From Gymnothorax reevesii (lineage: Eukaryota; Chordata; Actinopteri; Anguilliformes; Muraenidae): a DNA stretch of 64,000 nucleotides. Below, one piece after another: positions 1 to 11,865 of this stretch. The translations under genes and the position numbers were made by a program. The notes beneath the pieces were generated by a model, which was not told the origin of the DNA, did not search any database, and saw nothing but the letters and a program-made list of their open reading frames with translations. Where the stretch lies: contig CM056577.1 in assembly GCA_029721435.1 (NCBI GenBank), positions 30,410,719 through 30,474,718 of the forward strand. The letters are read 5' to 3'. Positions within the stretch are counted from its first letter, which is position 1, and the number at the start of each line of letters is the position of its first letter.

Positions 1-149
1 TAAAAAGCAGCAGCCGTGGTTCTAGTGTTAAGGTCAGAGCCGTGCAGCCAGGTGGTCTCTCCTCTCCCGTGCGCGCTGCTGCTCTCCCTGCTGCGACGGC
101 ACATGCAATTCGGCCTCTCTCTGTCTCAAGTTCTGTAATGTATCCTGTG

Positions 150-532
150 TGTAATGTGGTATTGACCTTTTTTGTTAAGCCCAGTCTGGAGCTAGGTTTG
201 GACATGTCCTGGGCATGTCTGAGAGGGGAAAGTCCCAGAGAATTTAAAAAAAAAAAGTTTAAAAGTCTCCTTATATAAAGTAGTGGGAGAAATTGCAAGA
301 ATAAGGATACATTTGACCAGACCTGTCACTCTTTTCAAGACCTGTGAAATTTTTTTGTGGATTTTTGCCTGTGTTGGAGCATTTCCCTGTCCCAGAACAT
401 CATCAAGCAACCCCATCTCAAGGGACTGTATATATTTTTGTCAGTTGTCAGTCTTTGTTTAATTAAATTTGTTTAAGTTTTAAAATTTTGTCTGTCATCC
501 CTTGCTATCTGATACAAATTGGGGCCATAACA
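150..532 (+). mobile_element. Solo LTR of a Gmr1-like Ty3/Gypsy retrotransposon
   Basis: This segment aligns by eye over most of its length to the 498-bp LTRs of the Gmr1-like element at 43559-49570. Shared blocks include the start TGTAATGTG, GGACATGTCCTGG, the TATATAA region, GACCAGACCTG, and the end TTGGGGCCATAACA. It begins TG and ends CA. The flanking TGTG at 146-149 and 533-536 is a 4-bp target duplication, the same size as for the full element. It is shorter (383 bp) because of internal deletions, and many substitutions mark it as older. No internal coding region follows, so it is best read as a product of LTR-LTR recombination. Confidence 0.9.
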
Positions 533-536
533 TGTG

Positions 537-1479
537 TGAGGTCAAAGTGACATCCATGGCATACAGCTATGTTGTGAAGCATGCAACATGCCACAGAGAA
601 TGCACTGACACTCTCAGGGCTGTCAGGACCAGTTGCTATTATAAGTGCCAACTGCCTTTGATCAGACATCAGGACAATCGATATAGATACTATACTTTAT
701 GTGCTGATTCAGATAGTTGCATTAAATAGTTGTTGCTGTAATTATTCATTGCATTGAAATGTGCCTGACATTCTGGAAACCTGCCTGTGAGGTTTCGGTG
801 AAGTGTGCACACTGTGTGCCGGTCAGCCAAATTACCACTGCTCAGAAAGTAAACCAGGTTGGAGCTGGCAAGCGCTCTGCGTACTTTCGGCGGAGCCTTT
901 GGCACGAAATTGTCACTGCGTCTTGATGAATATGTGGCAACTCCCCCTACTGCGCCACAACCATGTTATAAATTGTAACAGAAAAAGCAAAACTCTGTCA
1001 AAACCCGCCATGTCAAGGCGGAAAACTGTCACCTCACTGTCATCAGCCAATGTGGAAATGTGATTCCGTTCTCATTTGCTAGAAAGAATCACAGTCGAGC
1101 TTTTAAAACCTGTTCAGCTTTTGTTTTCTCTAATTCAAGATGCAGACTCAAGTTTCGTTTTGATCACAGAAAATGCAAAAAAATCTCCTCGTGAGGGTTC
1201 AAAAAGGATGCTCCTCAAACTTGAAAGGTAAGGAACACTATTATGAGTTCGAATGATATCCTTGGGTGTCTTAAAATGCATTTCTTGCATGTAGAGTGGG
1301 TCCTGAGTCAAATACCTTCACCAATTAAACAACAGGGCTGGTTTAAACACTGTCAAAACCTGCTAAATTTCCACTCCACTTTCAAAACCTGCAAAGTCAA
1401 AACTTTGTGCTGCAAAATCAAAGTCATTTCTTTAAAAAAATAATTAATTGCCTCATGGATTATGCTACAAGGCTAATAG
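537..1479. other. Unassigned stretch upstream of the LINE
   Basis: No gene or recognisable repeat family is visible here. Short motifs such as 'tgtcaaaacc' recur loosely around 995, 1352 and 1378, which suggests decayed repeat DNA. Part of it may be the 5' untranslated region of the LINE that follows, whose true 5' end could not be placed. Confidence 0.4.
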
Positions 1480-1713
1480 TTTAAAAAAAAAAAAAGTTAG
1501 CCATGTTAGCTGTGAAGAAAATTGTCTTTTTTTGAAGTTATATATTAGTGATCGGGAATAAATTATCAGTGATTTGTGCATGTGAAGGACTATAGACACT
1601 ATAAAGCCGCTCGGAACGGAAGATCTGCCGATTTTATAGCTGGTTTGAGACTTTGAAGTTGACCCCTCGTTTATCGCCATAGCCATATTTTTGACTGTTG
1701 TGTATTGTGTATA

Positions 1714-2970
1714 ATGCGTCCATTCGGAGGGCCGGGCAGTGGCCGAGAAGGAGAACAACAGGTGTGTGAACGTTGTAAACAAAAACCACAGGATGTAAAA
1801 CTGCATCCATCGGACATGTTGTCATGTCCAGATTGTGTAAAATTGACTGAAACACCGCTTGAAGCTGTTGGTGATCGCCATGGTGATGAAGAAACTTTGC
1901 TTGATTCTGTGTTGTGTGGTGATGACACGGCAGACGCCGCGGTCACTACAACACAGGATAAGGATGATAAGGAACTGCTGGTAAATGAACTGTTATGTTT
2001 TGCCTTCAACAAGATCAACGTTGTTGCTCATGACATTTTTGTGAAAATTATTTGTGATTTCTACCATACTTCTGAGATCGAACATGCCAAAAAACTGTTA
2101 TTTGCCTGTACCGGTGTCAAGAAGCTCAATGGTGCTCTTTATACACGTAGACATGGTGACAAAAAGGATGTGAACAATGTCAACGACATGATTGCCGCTC
2201 TGCACAAGTGTCAAAAGACTCATCTGCCTACGTTTTGTGCAGGGGATCTGTCCAAGATCCCGCCAATGTATATGAAGTCTATCAACCTATCGTCAATGCT
2301 CAAGGAGTTCCAAGCGATGAGACACGAACTCTCCGATATCAGGCTACAGATGCGTGAGCTGAAAACGACTTCTTCCCGACAGGAATCATGTGACCTGACC
2401 TGGCCTGCTCTGCGCAGTGACTTTGTGGCATCCTCCTCCTCGTCTTCCATGTCACAACATCAGAAGCCACTCTTTGTCTCCTTGCCCCTAGTGAAGGATG
2501 CTCACTCCCTCCAGAAGAACGACTCTGGTCAGTGCTCCATAGTCGGTCAGGCTCAACAGTCATCTGGTTCTGCCTTTGGACCAAGTCCATCAGAAGCGGT
2601 ACAGCAGTCTGCTGGTGCTGAGCGGCCCCCTGGACTAGCGGCAGTGAGCGACGGGTTCCAGAAGGTTCAGCGTAGGAAGCTGAAGTCCGTGATCGGCACT
2701 CTGAAGACGGAGCGACTTAGGGGCTCGAGCAGTCGTCGCACGCAGGTCATCATTTCCCGCCTCGCTCCGGAGACCACCCCCGAGGACATTATCAGCTTCC
2801 AAAAGAACACTATAAAAATCAACGTGAACTGTGAAAAACTTCGAACTCGGTATGACAGTTACTCTTCTTTTAAAGTTGGAACTGTGTTTCGAGATCCATC
2901 TGAGTTGTACAATCCCGATCTATGGCCAGCTGGTGTTCTTGTACGTAAGTTCTTTGAAGCAAGATCTTAA
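1714..2970 (+). CDS. LINE ORF1 protein
   Basis: Intact 418-codon frame from the ATG at 1714; the frame is open a little further upstream but without another ATG. Near the N-terminus two cysteine pairs (C18-x2-C21 and C38-x2-C41) resemble a small zinc-binding knuckle, as seen in ORF1 of some CR1/L2-type LINEs. The middle (about 90-215) is charged and probably helical, with an 'FQAMRHELSDIRLQMREL' stretch that could form a coiled coil. Residues 215-330 are Ser/Gln-rich and look disordered. The C-terminal part (about 330-418) is basic, then folded-looking, and may bind nucleic acid. By analogy it would package LINE RNA. It is the only intact ORF of this copy, lying 79 bp before ORF2. Function is inferred from position. 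Confidence 0.7.
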   Translation: MRPFGGPGSGREGEQQVCERCKQKPQDVKLHPSDMLSCPDCVKLTETPLEAVGDRHGDEETLLDSVLCGDDTADAAVTTTQDKDDKELLVNELLCFAFNKINVVAHDIFVKIICDFYHTSEIEHAKKLLFACTGVKKLNGALYTRRHGDKKDVNNVNDMIAALHKCQKTHLPTFCAGDLSKIPPMYMKSINLSSMLKEFQAMRHELSDIRLQMRELKTTSSRQESCDLTWPALRSDFVASSSSSSMSQHQKPLFVSLPLVKDAHSLQKNDSGQCSIVGQAQQSSGSAFGPSPSEAVQQSAGAERPPGLAAVSDGFQKVQRRKLKSVIGTLKTERLRGSSSRRTQVIISRLAPETTPEDIISFQKNTIKINVNCEKLRTRYDSYSSFKVGTVFRDPSELYNPDLWPAGVLVRKFFEARS

Positions 2971-3049
2971 TGCCACATTGTGTACAATATTTTTGAAGAG
3001 CTCTTGTTTTTTCTTTATTCAGCTAGTTCAGTACAACAATTAGTCTTTT

Positions 3050-5173
3050 ATGGATCTCAACATAATATCATACAACTGTAATGGTTTTAAAAGCACATTT
3101 CCAAGTTTACAAAGTTTCTTGTCAAGTTATGATGTACATATACTGTGCTAACAGGAGCTTATGTTAACCAAACAAGAATGTGCCACTCTTAACACTATTC
3201 ATGATGACTTTTATGGTTTTTCTGTGTCTCCAGTTGATGCCTGTAGGGGTATCATATCTGGGCGTCCTTATGGTGGAGTTGGTATTATGTGGCGTAAGAC
3301 CATTGATACAGCTATATCTGTGATAGAAACAGAGTATGATTGGTTATGTTGTGCTAAAATATCTAACAAGAGTAAAGATTTTTATCTTGTAAATGTTTAT
3401 TTGCCATATCAGTGTGATGACAACTTGGATAAATACCAAGATTGTCTTGCAAAATTATTTGTGTTTATACAAGAAATTCCTAGCTCATGTATTACTGTTG
3501 TTGGTGATTTCAACGCTAATATTTCTAAGTCATCTGTGCTTGGTGATATTTTTCAAAATTTTTGTGTAGATCACAGCTTTACTATTGTAGATAAAAATTG
3601 TCTACCACCTGATACTTATCTCAGTTGTGCCTGGGGAACTACCTCTTGGTTGGACCAAGTGGTTTGCTCTTCTGATGCTGTGGATAGTGTACATGGTATA
3701 AATATCTTACATGATTGTATTTTGTCTGATCAATTCCCAGTTTTTTTCCAATTTAATTCTGATATTGTACCAGAGTGTAGTGTTGATAAATCTAATGAAG
3801 TTATCCCTAAGGTGTGCTGGAATCAGTTGTCAGACATCCAACTTGAGGTGTATAAATCACAAACTAATGTACTATTGGGTAATATTGAGGTAACTGATGG
3901 TGTCAAGTGTCTTGATCCAAACTGCACTAATGTTGATCATCACACAGATCTATATATTATTTATTCTGAAATTGTTCATGTATTATGTAATTGTAGTAAA
4001 GATTTTTGGTGTCATAAGTCAACACACAGCAATCATAGTGTACCTGGTTGGAATGTTGAGGTGAAGCCCTATCAAAATGCAGCCTGAGAGTTGTATCTCC
4101 TGTGGAGACGTGTTGGTAAGCTAAGGTCAGGTATTGTGTATGACACAATGAGACATGCTCGGACAAGGTTTAAGCATGCCCTCAGGAAATGCAGGAAAAA
4201 CACCAATAGTATTTTGGCTGAGAAGTTGGCCATGCAGCATTGTAACAAAAGTGATAAACAGTTCTGGAAAGATGTTAAAAACTCCCTCAATAGTAAGGTC
4301 AAGCTCCCTAATGTTGTCAATGACTGTAGAGGTAATGATATACCAGAAATGTGGAAACAACACTATGAAAATATATTTAATTGTGTTAATAATAGTAACT
4401 GTGTAAATTTCCATAACACTATTAAAAGTAATATCTTGTTCTTTTGTGATGAAATGATTGTACCCTCATGTGAAATCAATCACCTCATACAGAACCTGCC
4501 AAATGGTAAGGCAGCTGGTATAGATACTCTGACTGCAGAGCACTTAAAGTATTCTGGTGAAAAAATTGTAATACTATTATCTTTGTTTGTCACTTCCTTG
4601 TTAATACATGGTTACTTACCAAATATCTTTACCGAAACTGTCATAGTGCCCATTGTTAAAAACAAAAATAAGTGTATCAGTGATAAAAACAATTATCGTC
4701 CAATAGGTTTGTCTAATATATATACCAAGGTGCTAGAAGGTGTGTTACTCAATCGTATTGACTCACTGTTGAGTACAACTCATAATCAGGTTCGGTTTTA
4801 AACAAAAACATGGTACCGATATGTGTGTTTATGTATTAAAAGAACTCATAAGGTATTACATTAAATATGGGTCACAAATGTACGTTGCCTTTCTTGACGC
4901 CTCTAAGGCTTTTGATCGGCTTAATCATAACATTCTACTTCAAAAGTTGTTAAAGTTAAAGTTGTTAAAGTTGATAATCGTATTATTTCCACCATTGTGG
5001 CGTCTGATATTTATTCTAGCTCGTCTTTAACTTTTTATTGGCATCAGTGTGTATGCGGGGAGCTGTCGAGACAGTGTGCCTCTTGTAAGGGGCCCTGGCC
5101 TGCAGCTCCCGTAGAATTTATGTTCTGGCTTTATTTATTATTTATTTTTGTACTTTTTTTTTCAACATTATAA
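3050..5173 (+). pseudogene. LINE ORF2 remnant: APE endonuclease plus partial reverse transcriptase
   Basis: The frame from the ATG at 3050 shows endonuclease motifs in order: SYNCNG, VVGDFNAN, SWLDQVV and SDQFPV. In the family the last motif is normally SDH, so the catalytic His at 3731-3733 has become Gln. In-frame stops lie at 3149-3151 and 4085-4087. RT finger motifs follow (NGKAAGIDT, NYRPIGLSN). A frameshift near 4795 moves to a frame carrying palm motif A (AFLDASKAFD, about 4883-4918). The YxDD motif is absent: after a repeated 'ttgttaaag' at 4945-4972 the sequence jumps to an open stretch (4973-5173) that may be the ORF2 C-terminus. The last point is inference. Confidence 0.75.
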
Positions 5174-5205
5174 TTCACTTTTTTACTATGGAATCACATG
5201 TATGT

Positions 5206-5206
5206 A

Positions 5207-5279
<73 letters not shown>

Positions 5280-5325
5280 TCATCCGAAATAAAACATTAT
5301 TATTATTATTATTATTATTAGTTTC
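5206..5325. repeat. (TA)n, (TG)n and (ATT)n microsatellites in the LINE 3' region
   Basis: About 55 bp of pure TA (5211-5264) runs into TGTGTG, then after 'catccgaaataaaac' into eight ATT triplets. The final ATT run is probably the LINE's 3' tail; the TA tract is an expansion inside its 3' untranslated region. Confidence 0.9.
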
Positions 5326-5523
5326 AGTATAGAGAAAATTGGTATCAAAGGGAGTTAATATCTATGCCAGTTTATTATTAAAAAATGGACCAACTTCACT
5401 TAGAACGCTTTGCAAGTGGACTCCTCATGTATTCTCGCAAAACTGAGAGGGACATTTGGACATTTTTTTTTTTATTAAACAATTCCTTCTTAAAGTAGAT
5501 GGAAAACATTTTCGTACCTAGAT

Positions 5524-5726
5524 CAAGGGTCCTCAATCTTTCCCAGAAAGGGCCGGTGTGGGTGCAGGCTTTCATTGCAGCTAAGCAGCCACACCTGATG
5601 CTACTAATCAAGCTTATTAGCAAAGAGTCCAGGGGTTGATTAGTTGTATCAAGTGTGTAATTGCTTGGTAGCAATGAAAGCCTGCACCCACACCAGCCCT
5701 TTTCTTGGAAAGATTAGGGACCCCTG
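5524..5726. mobile_element. hAT-like MITE, 203 bp
   Basis: The ends are long inverted repeats of about 57 bp: 'caagggtcctcaatctttcc' at the left pairs with the right end 'ggaaagattagggacccctg', and both continue through the shared 'tgtgggtgcaggctttcatt'. The flanking 8-mers ACCTAGAT (5516-5523) and ACTAAGAT (5727-5734) match at 6 of 8 positions. An 8-bp duplication with CA(A/G)GGGT ends is typical of the hAT superfamily. It has no coding capacity. Confidence 0.85.
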
Positions 5727-5734
5727 ACTAAGAT

Positions 5735-8689
5735 GAAAAAATACTGTACGAAGGTGCACTTTTGTTTAAAAACACTGCTATTGTTGCTTAGCTAGCACTG
5801 CCGTTGCTAAAAAAATCTAAAATATTTAGTTTAAAATATTTTATCCCATATGAATGTTGAGTGAAATTTCGCAAGAGGATGCATTTACACTGATGCGATA
5901 GTTGACTTGACCTGTTGCATAATAAAAAAATTAATTTAAAAAAATGAACTGCTGAAAAGCTTGCCAGCCAGTCATGGTTCTTCAGGTGCCATCGGTGGGC
6001 AATTAATGTAAGGTAACGGAGGATTTTATCTCTTTAATATCTTATGTTTCTTACGCGTATGTACTGTGTATGTGGGAAGGCCTGTTTAATTGTTTCTATA
6101 CATCATTCTTTTAAAGATTCATGCCGAATCTCCTCGTCATAATAGTCTCAGCAGTTAGATGAAGCACATTAATGCCAGCACATTTCCTGCAATATAGGTA
6201 CAGTGGGGGTACATTTCTGTGCATTATGGAACAAATTTCCCAAACGTACTCTGAAAGTAAAATAATGCTCCATTTGGGTGCTAATAATTGCCATTTACCA
6301 GCTATAAATGTACAAATTAATTATCTATTGCTGGCTTGGGGGACAATTTTATACTGCTATTGGGTGCAATCCTGCTTGCTGTACACAAATTTGGTGTTTA
6401 AAGGCAGGCATCTGAGAATCCTTTTTCATTTCTGAACACAATGTCTTTGAGGTCTAACTTTACTGCTAAATATCCTGAAAATCAGTCACATTCAGGATTT
6501 GGTTCATTTTTTTCATCATCAAGTTTCATTGTCCACGAGGAAGAGAACATTTTCCTTTCAGTGACCTGTAGTCCTGGCTCACAACCTCTGAATTCTTTCT
6601 TGTCTCTCTTTATATCACTGTGTTAGTTTACATATGCGAAGTGCGCCATAACAGTGACAAACTTGACAAAACAAAGAACTAGAACCTAGTTATTTTGTTT
6701 TATCTTTAATCTCCTGCTCTGTAATAGTAAAAATAAGACTAATGACATCTTTACCACTTGTATAAGCTCTTTAGTTAGTGATCTAGATGCAGAAAAGCAG
6801 CCAAATGGCATCTCCTTTATGAATCCTTTACTTGTAATTTGTCACTTTTCGGTCATCTTAAGTTATAAGCTTAAGTTAAGCACGTGCTATTTTATATTTT
6901 ATAGATGAATCCAATGACCTCTCACTGTTCCCTAACCTTTCCTTTGGAGAAGTAGAGCAGTATGCACAAACGAAATCTGGCTGTGAAAGCACTTCAAAGG
7001 CATACAAGTTCTGCTTCCACTAACACAGTATCTTTGGTCGCGAAACGATCTGATCGCAAAAATATTCGCTTTTATGGCTGAAACTAGAGAGTCTAGTGAC
7101 TCTACAAATAAAATCCTGAAGCTCTACAAAATGCGGGACGATTAGCGGTATAAACAAGAGTGTTTAAATGGTAGTAAACATACCTGAGAATGGCGGCGTG
7201 TCTCGTCCACGGAATGCAAAGCAATTGGCCTTGATAACTCGCCTTCACTTGTTCTTTCGTCTCAAAAATTAGCTACAACTAATAATCAATGCTTCTTCTA
7301 GCTATATCTGGAAGGAGAAGTCGCGAACTTATAGAATAATTACATAAACAGCCTCTATATTGTAGGTATTACACTCTTGGTCAGTCAAGCTCTTAGCGTT
7401 GTCAAGGAATGTCTGGTTTGCTTGCCCACCAGAGACTTGTTACTATGGGAGAATGGTCACGTGACCGGCTTACTGCAAAAGGCCTATTGGTGGTAGATGA
7501 ACTTGAACTAACTATAAAGAGTTGCTTCAGAAAAGCAATTTATACTGTAATTTTAGAAGTTAATGGCAGAGGGAATAGAATTTGTGGAAAAAACCTCATC
7601 CCTGCCCAGTATATTCAATGAATGGTAAATGCAAACAGAAACACAGAATGAACCATTACTGGACATGAGGCACTTCTATTTAATATGTCTTCTGCTTTTA
7701 AATGATGTTTTTATATAACCACGTATGTTTAAAAGAAGTATTTTACTGGCTTTGTCATTTAATTTGGGCATTTTTCCCCCAATGCAGTTATCACAAAAGC
7801 AGCCGTTCTTTGTAAGAAAATGTTGCCAAGTTTTAGGCGAGGGAGAGGAATGAAAAAACAAAACAAAACCGAAACAGAATACGACAAAGGATCAGTTTGC
7901 TGGTTATATAACCCTAAGCTTAGGATATATTGGGATAATCCCGTGTGCTGAGCTGTTTACAATTCTCACTGACTGCTGCCTGAGGATGGCTTGTGAGCTG
8001 CCCACCAATCACAAAAAAACTCTGCTGTTGTCAAGCAGATAATTGGCGTTTAAAGCTGCTCTTTTTTTGTTCACTGTTTCCATGGTTTTTCTCTCTTCAA
8101 AATTCTTTTTTGTCAGGGAGGATCATAGTGAAATACAGGCCAGCTGCCACAAATTGTATTAAACCGTCTGTCACATTCTCAGCAATAGTACTATTGGTTC
8201 TTTAGGGGAAACACCCTAATTATGATTGAAACTAATTATTAGACATATGTATAACAATTTTATGTTCCCTTAAATTACCATTTCAGTGACAATAATTGTC
8301 CCTTTCAGACATTCTTTTGTTCTTTTTTCTGACAGACAGAAAAGGAAGACTAAAACTATGCCGCCTTACATAATTCTGTTGAATGCGAATGCCTCAGACT
8401 GAAATAAAACAGGTCTTATTATTCACTTTTACTCTCCAGGGTGACAGCAAAAACTTTCAACTTGCATTTTAGGGTAATAATATGACTTAAAATCCAATAT
8501 ATTTGCCTCAATATAACAAATTTATCAGTCAAACAGCTGAAATGATTTCAAAGATTAACCAATGATGTAAAAATTTCATTTTGATCGCACAATTACCATT
8601 TAGAAGCCAATATTTTCAAATTTACTGTCAAAAATAGGGCTTTTAGTCTCATCATAAGACTAAATACTTGACAAGTCAGAGTTGTTTTG
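5735..8689. other. Unassigned AT-rich DNA
   Basis: No coding exon, RNA gene or confident repeat was recognised. Open frames here are short, lack recognisable domains and are what chance predicts. Parts could be decayed repeats or single-copy intergenic sequence. Confidence 0.5.
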
Positions 8690-8850
8690 CAGCTGTGGTA
8701 ACCAACTGTTTCTGGAGATCTACCATCCAGTTGGTTTTCCTTCCAAATCTAATTTGGTAAGCAACTAAACAAGAACTCCAACCGTAGAGTGAGGTGTGCT
8801 TTGCAAGGTTGGAGTGAACAGGGTGGGTTTCACATTGTTCACAGACAGGT
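8690..8850. mobile_element. Decayed hAT-like MITE fragment
   Basis: The block from 'agctgtggtaaccaactg' through 'ggagatctaccatccagttg' to 'aaggttggagtgaacagg' resembles the common fish MITE type whose ends read like CAGGGGTGGCCAAC and whose subterminal region reads 'ctggagatctacc'. The terminal bases are eroded and no target duplication is visible. Confidence 0.45.
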
Positions 8851-9895
8851 GAAGAAATAGATGTTTCGTCAGTTTCAGACGACAGCAGATCGTATGGATG
8901 CACAAACGAGTCAGTGTATTAAGCCCCTGGGCAGCTAGCCAGGCCCATTCTCATTATTGCCTGGGCAAAATGACAGATGCTCGACGTGTCCGCTAATTCC
9001 CGCTACAGCTCACGCAGAGAGGAGCAACCGTCACACAAAACTACACAAAATTACCGCTTACACTGGGTTAATGAGGGCCTTGTGGGGCTGTGGATGGAGT
9101 TGGGCCACAGTGTGTGATGAGAGACAGACACACAGTCAGGTGTCTATGCTAACAGATGTCCTTCACGCCCGCTAAGTGACAGTGCCATTTGCCTCCTCTT
9201 GGCATGGAAATTCATAAAATAAGCTACGGCCTCGCTGATGTCCATCTTTCTGAAATGATATCACTACTGCTACCAGGTTTGAGTTGGAATACATTACAGC
9301 TGCCCTGAAAACATTTAGATTTTTCAGGAAAAGCCAACTCATACAGCCTTGTATCATCAATCTACTCTTTGCATATTCTCATTGATGAGGGAGGCAGGGC
9401 CACCCCCATGCAGTGTGATTGGCCATACCCATACCCTTCCCCTTTTGATTGTCTCTTACTGACAGTTCTCTGACCCATTGAAAAGGACTGTTCTTGGAAA
9501 ACAATTTTCTGTTGGCTGCTTCGATTGGCCCTTGTCTCCACCTCCGGCCACAATCAATGTAAATGACTTTACTGCCAGTGTGGTGCAGTTACACACTCCA
9601 GAGTGACCCCTACGGAGTTCACACGTCAGGTGACATGTCATTGTCCAGAGCGTCTCGACTTATGAATCATTTGTGATGAGAAAAATAATTCCCCTAAAAG
9701 GGGGTTTTTGGGATGATTAGACATCTCTCTTCCGACTAGAACCCTTTCTCTCTCGCCTCTACACTTCATCTCCATTTGCAAAGGTGCCTTTCCCGAAAGC
9801 ACAGATGCTAAATTATGTAGTTGGAACCACTGACTGCGAATGGAGGACCTATGTAAGTTGCTAACAGTTAGTAACTACACTTTAGAGTGATTATA
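8851..9895. other. Unassigned DNA
   Basis: Nothing recognisable as a gene or mobile element. Base composition is mixed and the sequence looks single-copy within this window. Confidence 0.4.
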
Positions 9896-10150
9896 GTCGT
9901 AGCAGTAGTTGTATTAGCAGAGGTGGTTGTAAAAGTAATGGTTATTGTCTCAATAGTAGAAGTATTCATTGTGGTAGTAGTTGTAACTACTGTGGTACTG
10001 AAGCAGTAGTGGTATTAGCTGAAGTAATCGTAATTGCTGAAATAGAAGTGGTTATAGTAGACGTAGCAGTTGTCATGGTAGTGATTGTAGTCAAAGTTGC
10101 GGTTGTTTCAGCAATAATAGTAGTATTTCTTGAAGTAGTAGTGCCAGTAG
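9896..10150. repeat. Degenerate trinucleotide (GTN/GTA-rich) array
   Basis: About 250 bp dominated by triplets of the type gta, gtt, gtc and gca ('gtagtagtt', 'gtagcagtagttg', 'gttatagtagacgtagcag'). A purely compositional 74-codon Val/Ile-rich frame overlaps it; this is a by-product of the triplets and not a gene. A similar short patch recurs at 25436-25480. Confidence 0.75.
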
Positions 10151-10157
10151 TATTTTA

Positions 10158-10537
10158 CAGGGCCGGCGCTAGAACAGGGATTTGGGGTGGCACAGACACG
10201 TCCCTTAATGACAAGAATTTGTCCTGGGACTAATTCACGCAATACCGAGAGTGAAAGGCAGTATTTCATTGGAATGTGGACCATTTCAATCAACGCAAAG
10301 CACTGGCCTATTAATATGTATTAAATTATTAAAAAAAACATTTTTTCTGTACTGAATTTAGCCCATGATTTCATCGCTGTTAGATCGCATATGGAGAGAA
10401 ACCGTGTCTTCAGTAGCCAGTTATGATAATTGGAAAATGCACAACAAAGGAAAATGATTGAGAACTTGTCAGGACTAATTCTTGTCATAAAGGGACGTGT
10501 CTGTGCCCTCCCATTCCCTGTTCTTGCGCCGGCCCAG
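10158..10537. mobile_element. Non-autonomous inverted-repeat element, ~380 bp
   Basis: About 68 bp at the left (CAGGGCCGGCGC, then 'ggcacagacacgtccctt') is repeated in inverted form at the right ('aagggacgtgtctgtgcc' to GCGCCGGCCCAG) with few mismatches. CAGGGCCGGC ends are common among hAT-like fish elements, but no 8-bp target duplication could be read, so the superfamily is unproven. Fragments of the same family occur at 15536-15640 and 30345-30450, linked by the internal phrases 'aaaatgattgagaac' and 'caggactaat'. Confidence 0.75.
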
Positions 10538-11734
10538 GAATTCTTTCAGGAATCTCTACCCTGCTCCAGGTTACCTGCTGGGTTGTAAAAGACAGTGCAG
10601 TAAACCTGCTGTCAGACCTCATGCAGAGTGTATCACCTGGCTGGGAGATAATGCCCCGTTATACAGGAGATCAGGTGCCCGGGTGCCCATGTGCAGAGAT
10701 GGCATGCTGGCTGGCATTTCTGCTGCTGGCATGTGTTCATGACCCTGTTTTGGTTTGGTACTGTCGTCGGCTATCTTGTTCCACTCCGTTTGTTGCGTGA
10801 AGCTAAGTAACAGCTGGTGAGAGGAACTCCACCCCTCCTAGAAAAAAAATTTGGTCTCAAAAATTGTTTCTAACACAACTGAATATGCTTTGAGGATATG
10901 AGCTAAAAGCTGTGGCCTGTTTTAAGATAGGCTTCCGCCGTGGAATCGCTTTTAGAACATTTTTTCGCATGAGTACCTCACAATGCATTCTAGGCAGGGA
11001 TTCCCCTACAGCTCAAAAGGAATAAGACAGATGCACATCAGGGCAGTCATACATAAATAGTCATAGACGCTTTATAGCAACCATAATGTTTCGGAATCAA
11101 AGGGTTACCCAACTGATGCATACCTGTCCTCCACCAAAGTATGGACGTGCTGCAAAGCCAGCCTTCAACTAAGGAAAAAACATAGCTTTGCTCTCGTTTT
11201 TAGACATATTTTCAGTGCTTATGTATTACTTTCCTGTGCCAATGTTTCCAGGTTCATGAAATCACTGGGTTCCTCTTGGATTCATTTTGTTATAGCGTAT
11301 AGGCCTCTTTAATTGGGCCTTTTAAGTGCACATACCCCTGATCTTTGGACGCGTGGAAAGCTTGAAGTCTCATGACGGGATGTAGACTTTGTCCCCTTGA
11401 CCCCTGAATCTGTTTCGTGCTGCACTGACCGCTCCGACGCGGCAGGCGCCCATCCCCTCTTTTTGCTGGGAGGCTCTCAGCTTCACTTTCCTGATATCAA
11501 TGCAGTCAGTTCGCTGCTGGGCAAAGAAACGCCAATATAATCACATAATACGGCGCATCTCCGGCTACAGCCATAGCAGACAGGCCGCAGTTAATCCATT
11601 TAAAATGGACAGCAGCACTAAAATGCATTCATATCAGATAATTTACCTCATTTGACTTCATCTCTGGATGTGATGGACATTTGCAGCCTCAGATGAACTG
11701 ACAGGAAAATTCAAGCGAGGCTGAAGTCGGTTTA
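10538..11734. other. Unassigned DNA
   Basis: No gene or repeat recognised. The stretch 11340-11600 is somewhat GC-richer and non-repetitive in appearance and could be a conserved non-coding segment; that is only a guess from composition. Confidence 0.35.
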
Positions 11735-11865
11735 TTCATCCATCCATCCATACATTATTCAGCCAATTCAATCCTGCTCAGGGTTGCTTGGTGTACTGCA
11801 GTCCCGAAGTAAATCCCAGCATGCAGTGGGTGGAGCAGGAGCACACTCTCCACAGGCTGTAATGC
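11735..11865 (-). mobile_element. LINE/SINE 3'-tail fragment (minus strand)
   Basis: The sequence 'catccatccatccata', followed by a segment resembling a reversed 'gcctgagcaggattgaattgg', matches the common vertebrate retroposon 3' end that finishes in a GGAT repeat. It is a short fragment of a reverse-oriented insertion. Boundaries are approximate. Confidence 0.5.

Larger units (their letters stand above)
1480..5325 (+). mobile_element. Non-LTR retrotransposon (LINE), internally deleted and mutated
   Basis: A two-ORF LINE: ORF1 at 1714-2970, then ORF2 from 3050 with an APE-type endonuclease and the front of a reverse transcriptase. The copy is dead. ORF2 has two in-frame stops and a frameshift, and the second half of the RT is missing. 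The 3' end seems retained, since the coding remnant is followed by a T-rich 3' region, a (TA)n/(TG)n tract and a terminal (ATT)n run near 5299-5321. The 5' boundary is approximate and no target duplication was found. Gene order and motifs fit the CR1/L2/I group of APE LINEs; the exact clade cannot be settled by eye. Confidence 0.8.

Noticed and set aside
9896..10233. Val/Ile-rich 74-codon reading frame
   Set aside because: Direct by-product of a GTN trinucleotide array; no domain, no start or splice context.
10158..10537. 8-bp hAT target duplication
   Set aside because: The flanking 8-mers do not match, so hAT membership is left open despite CAGGG-type ends.
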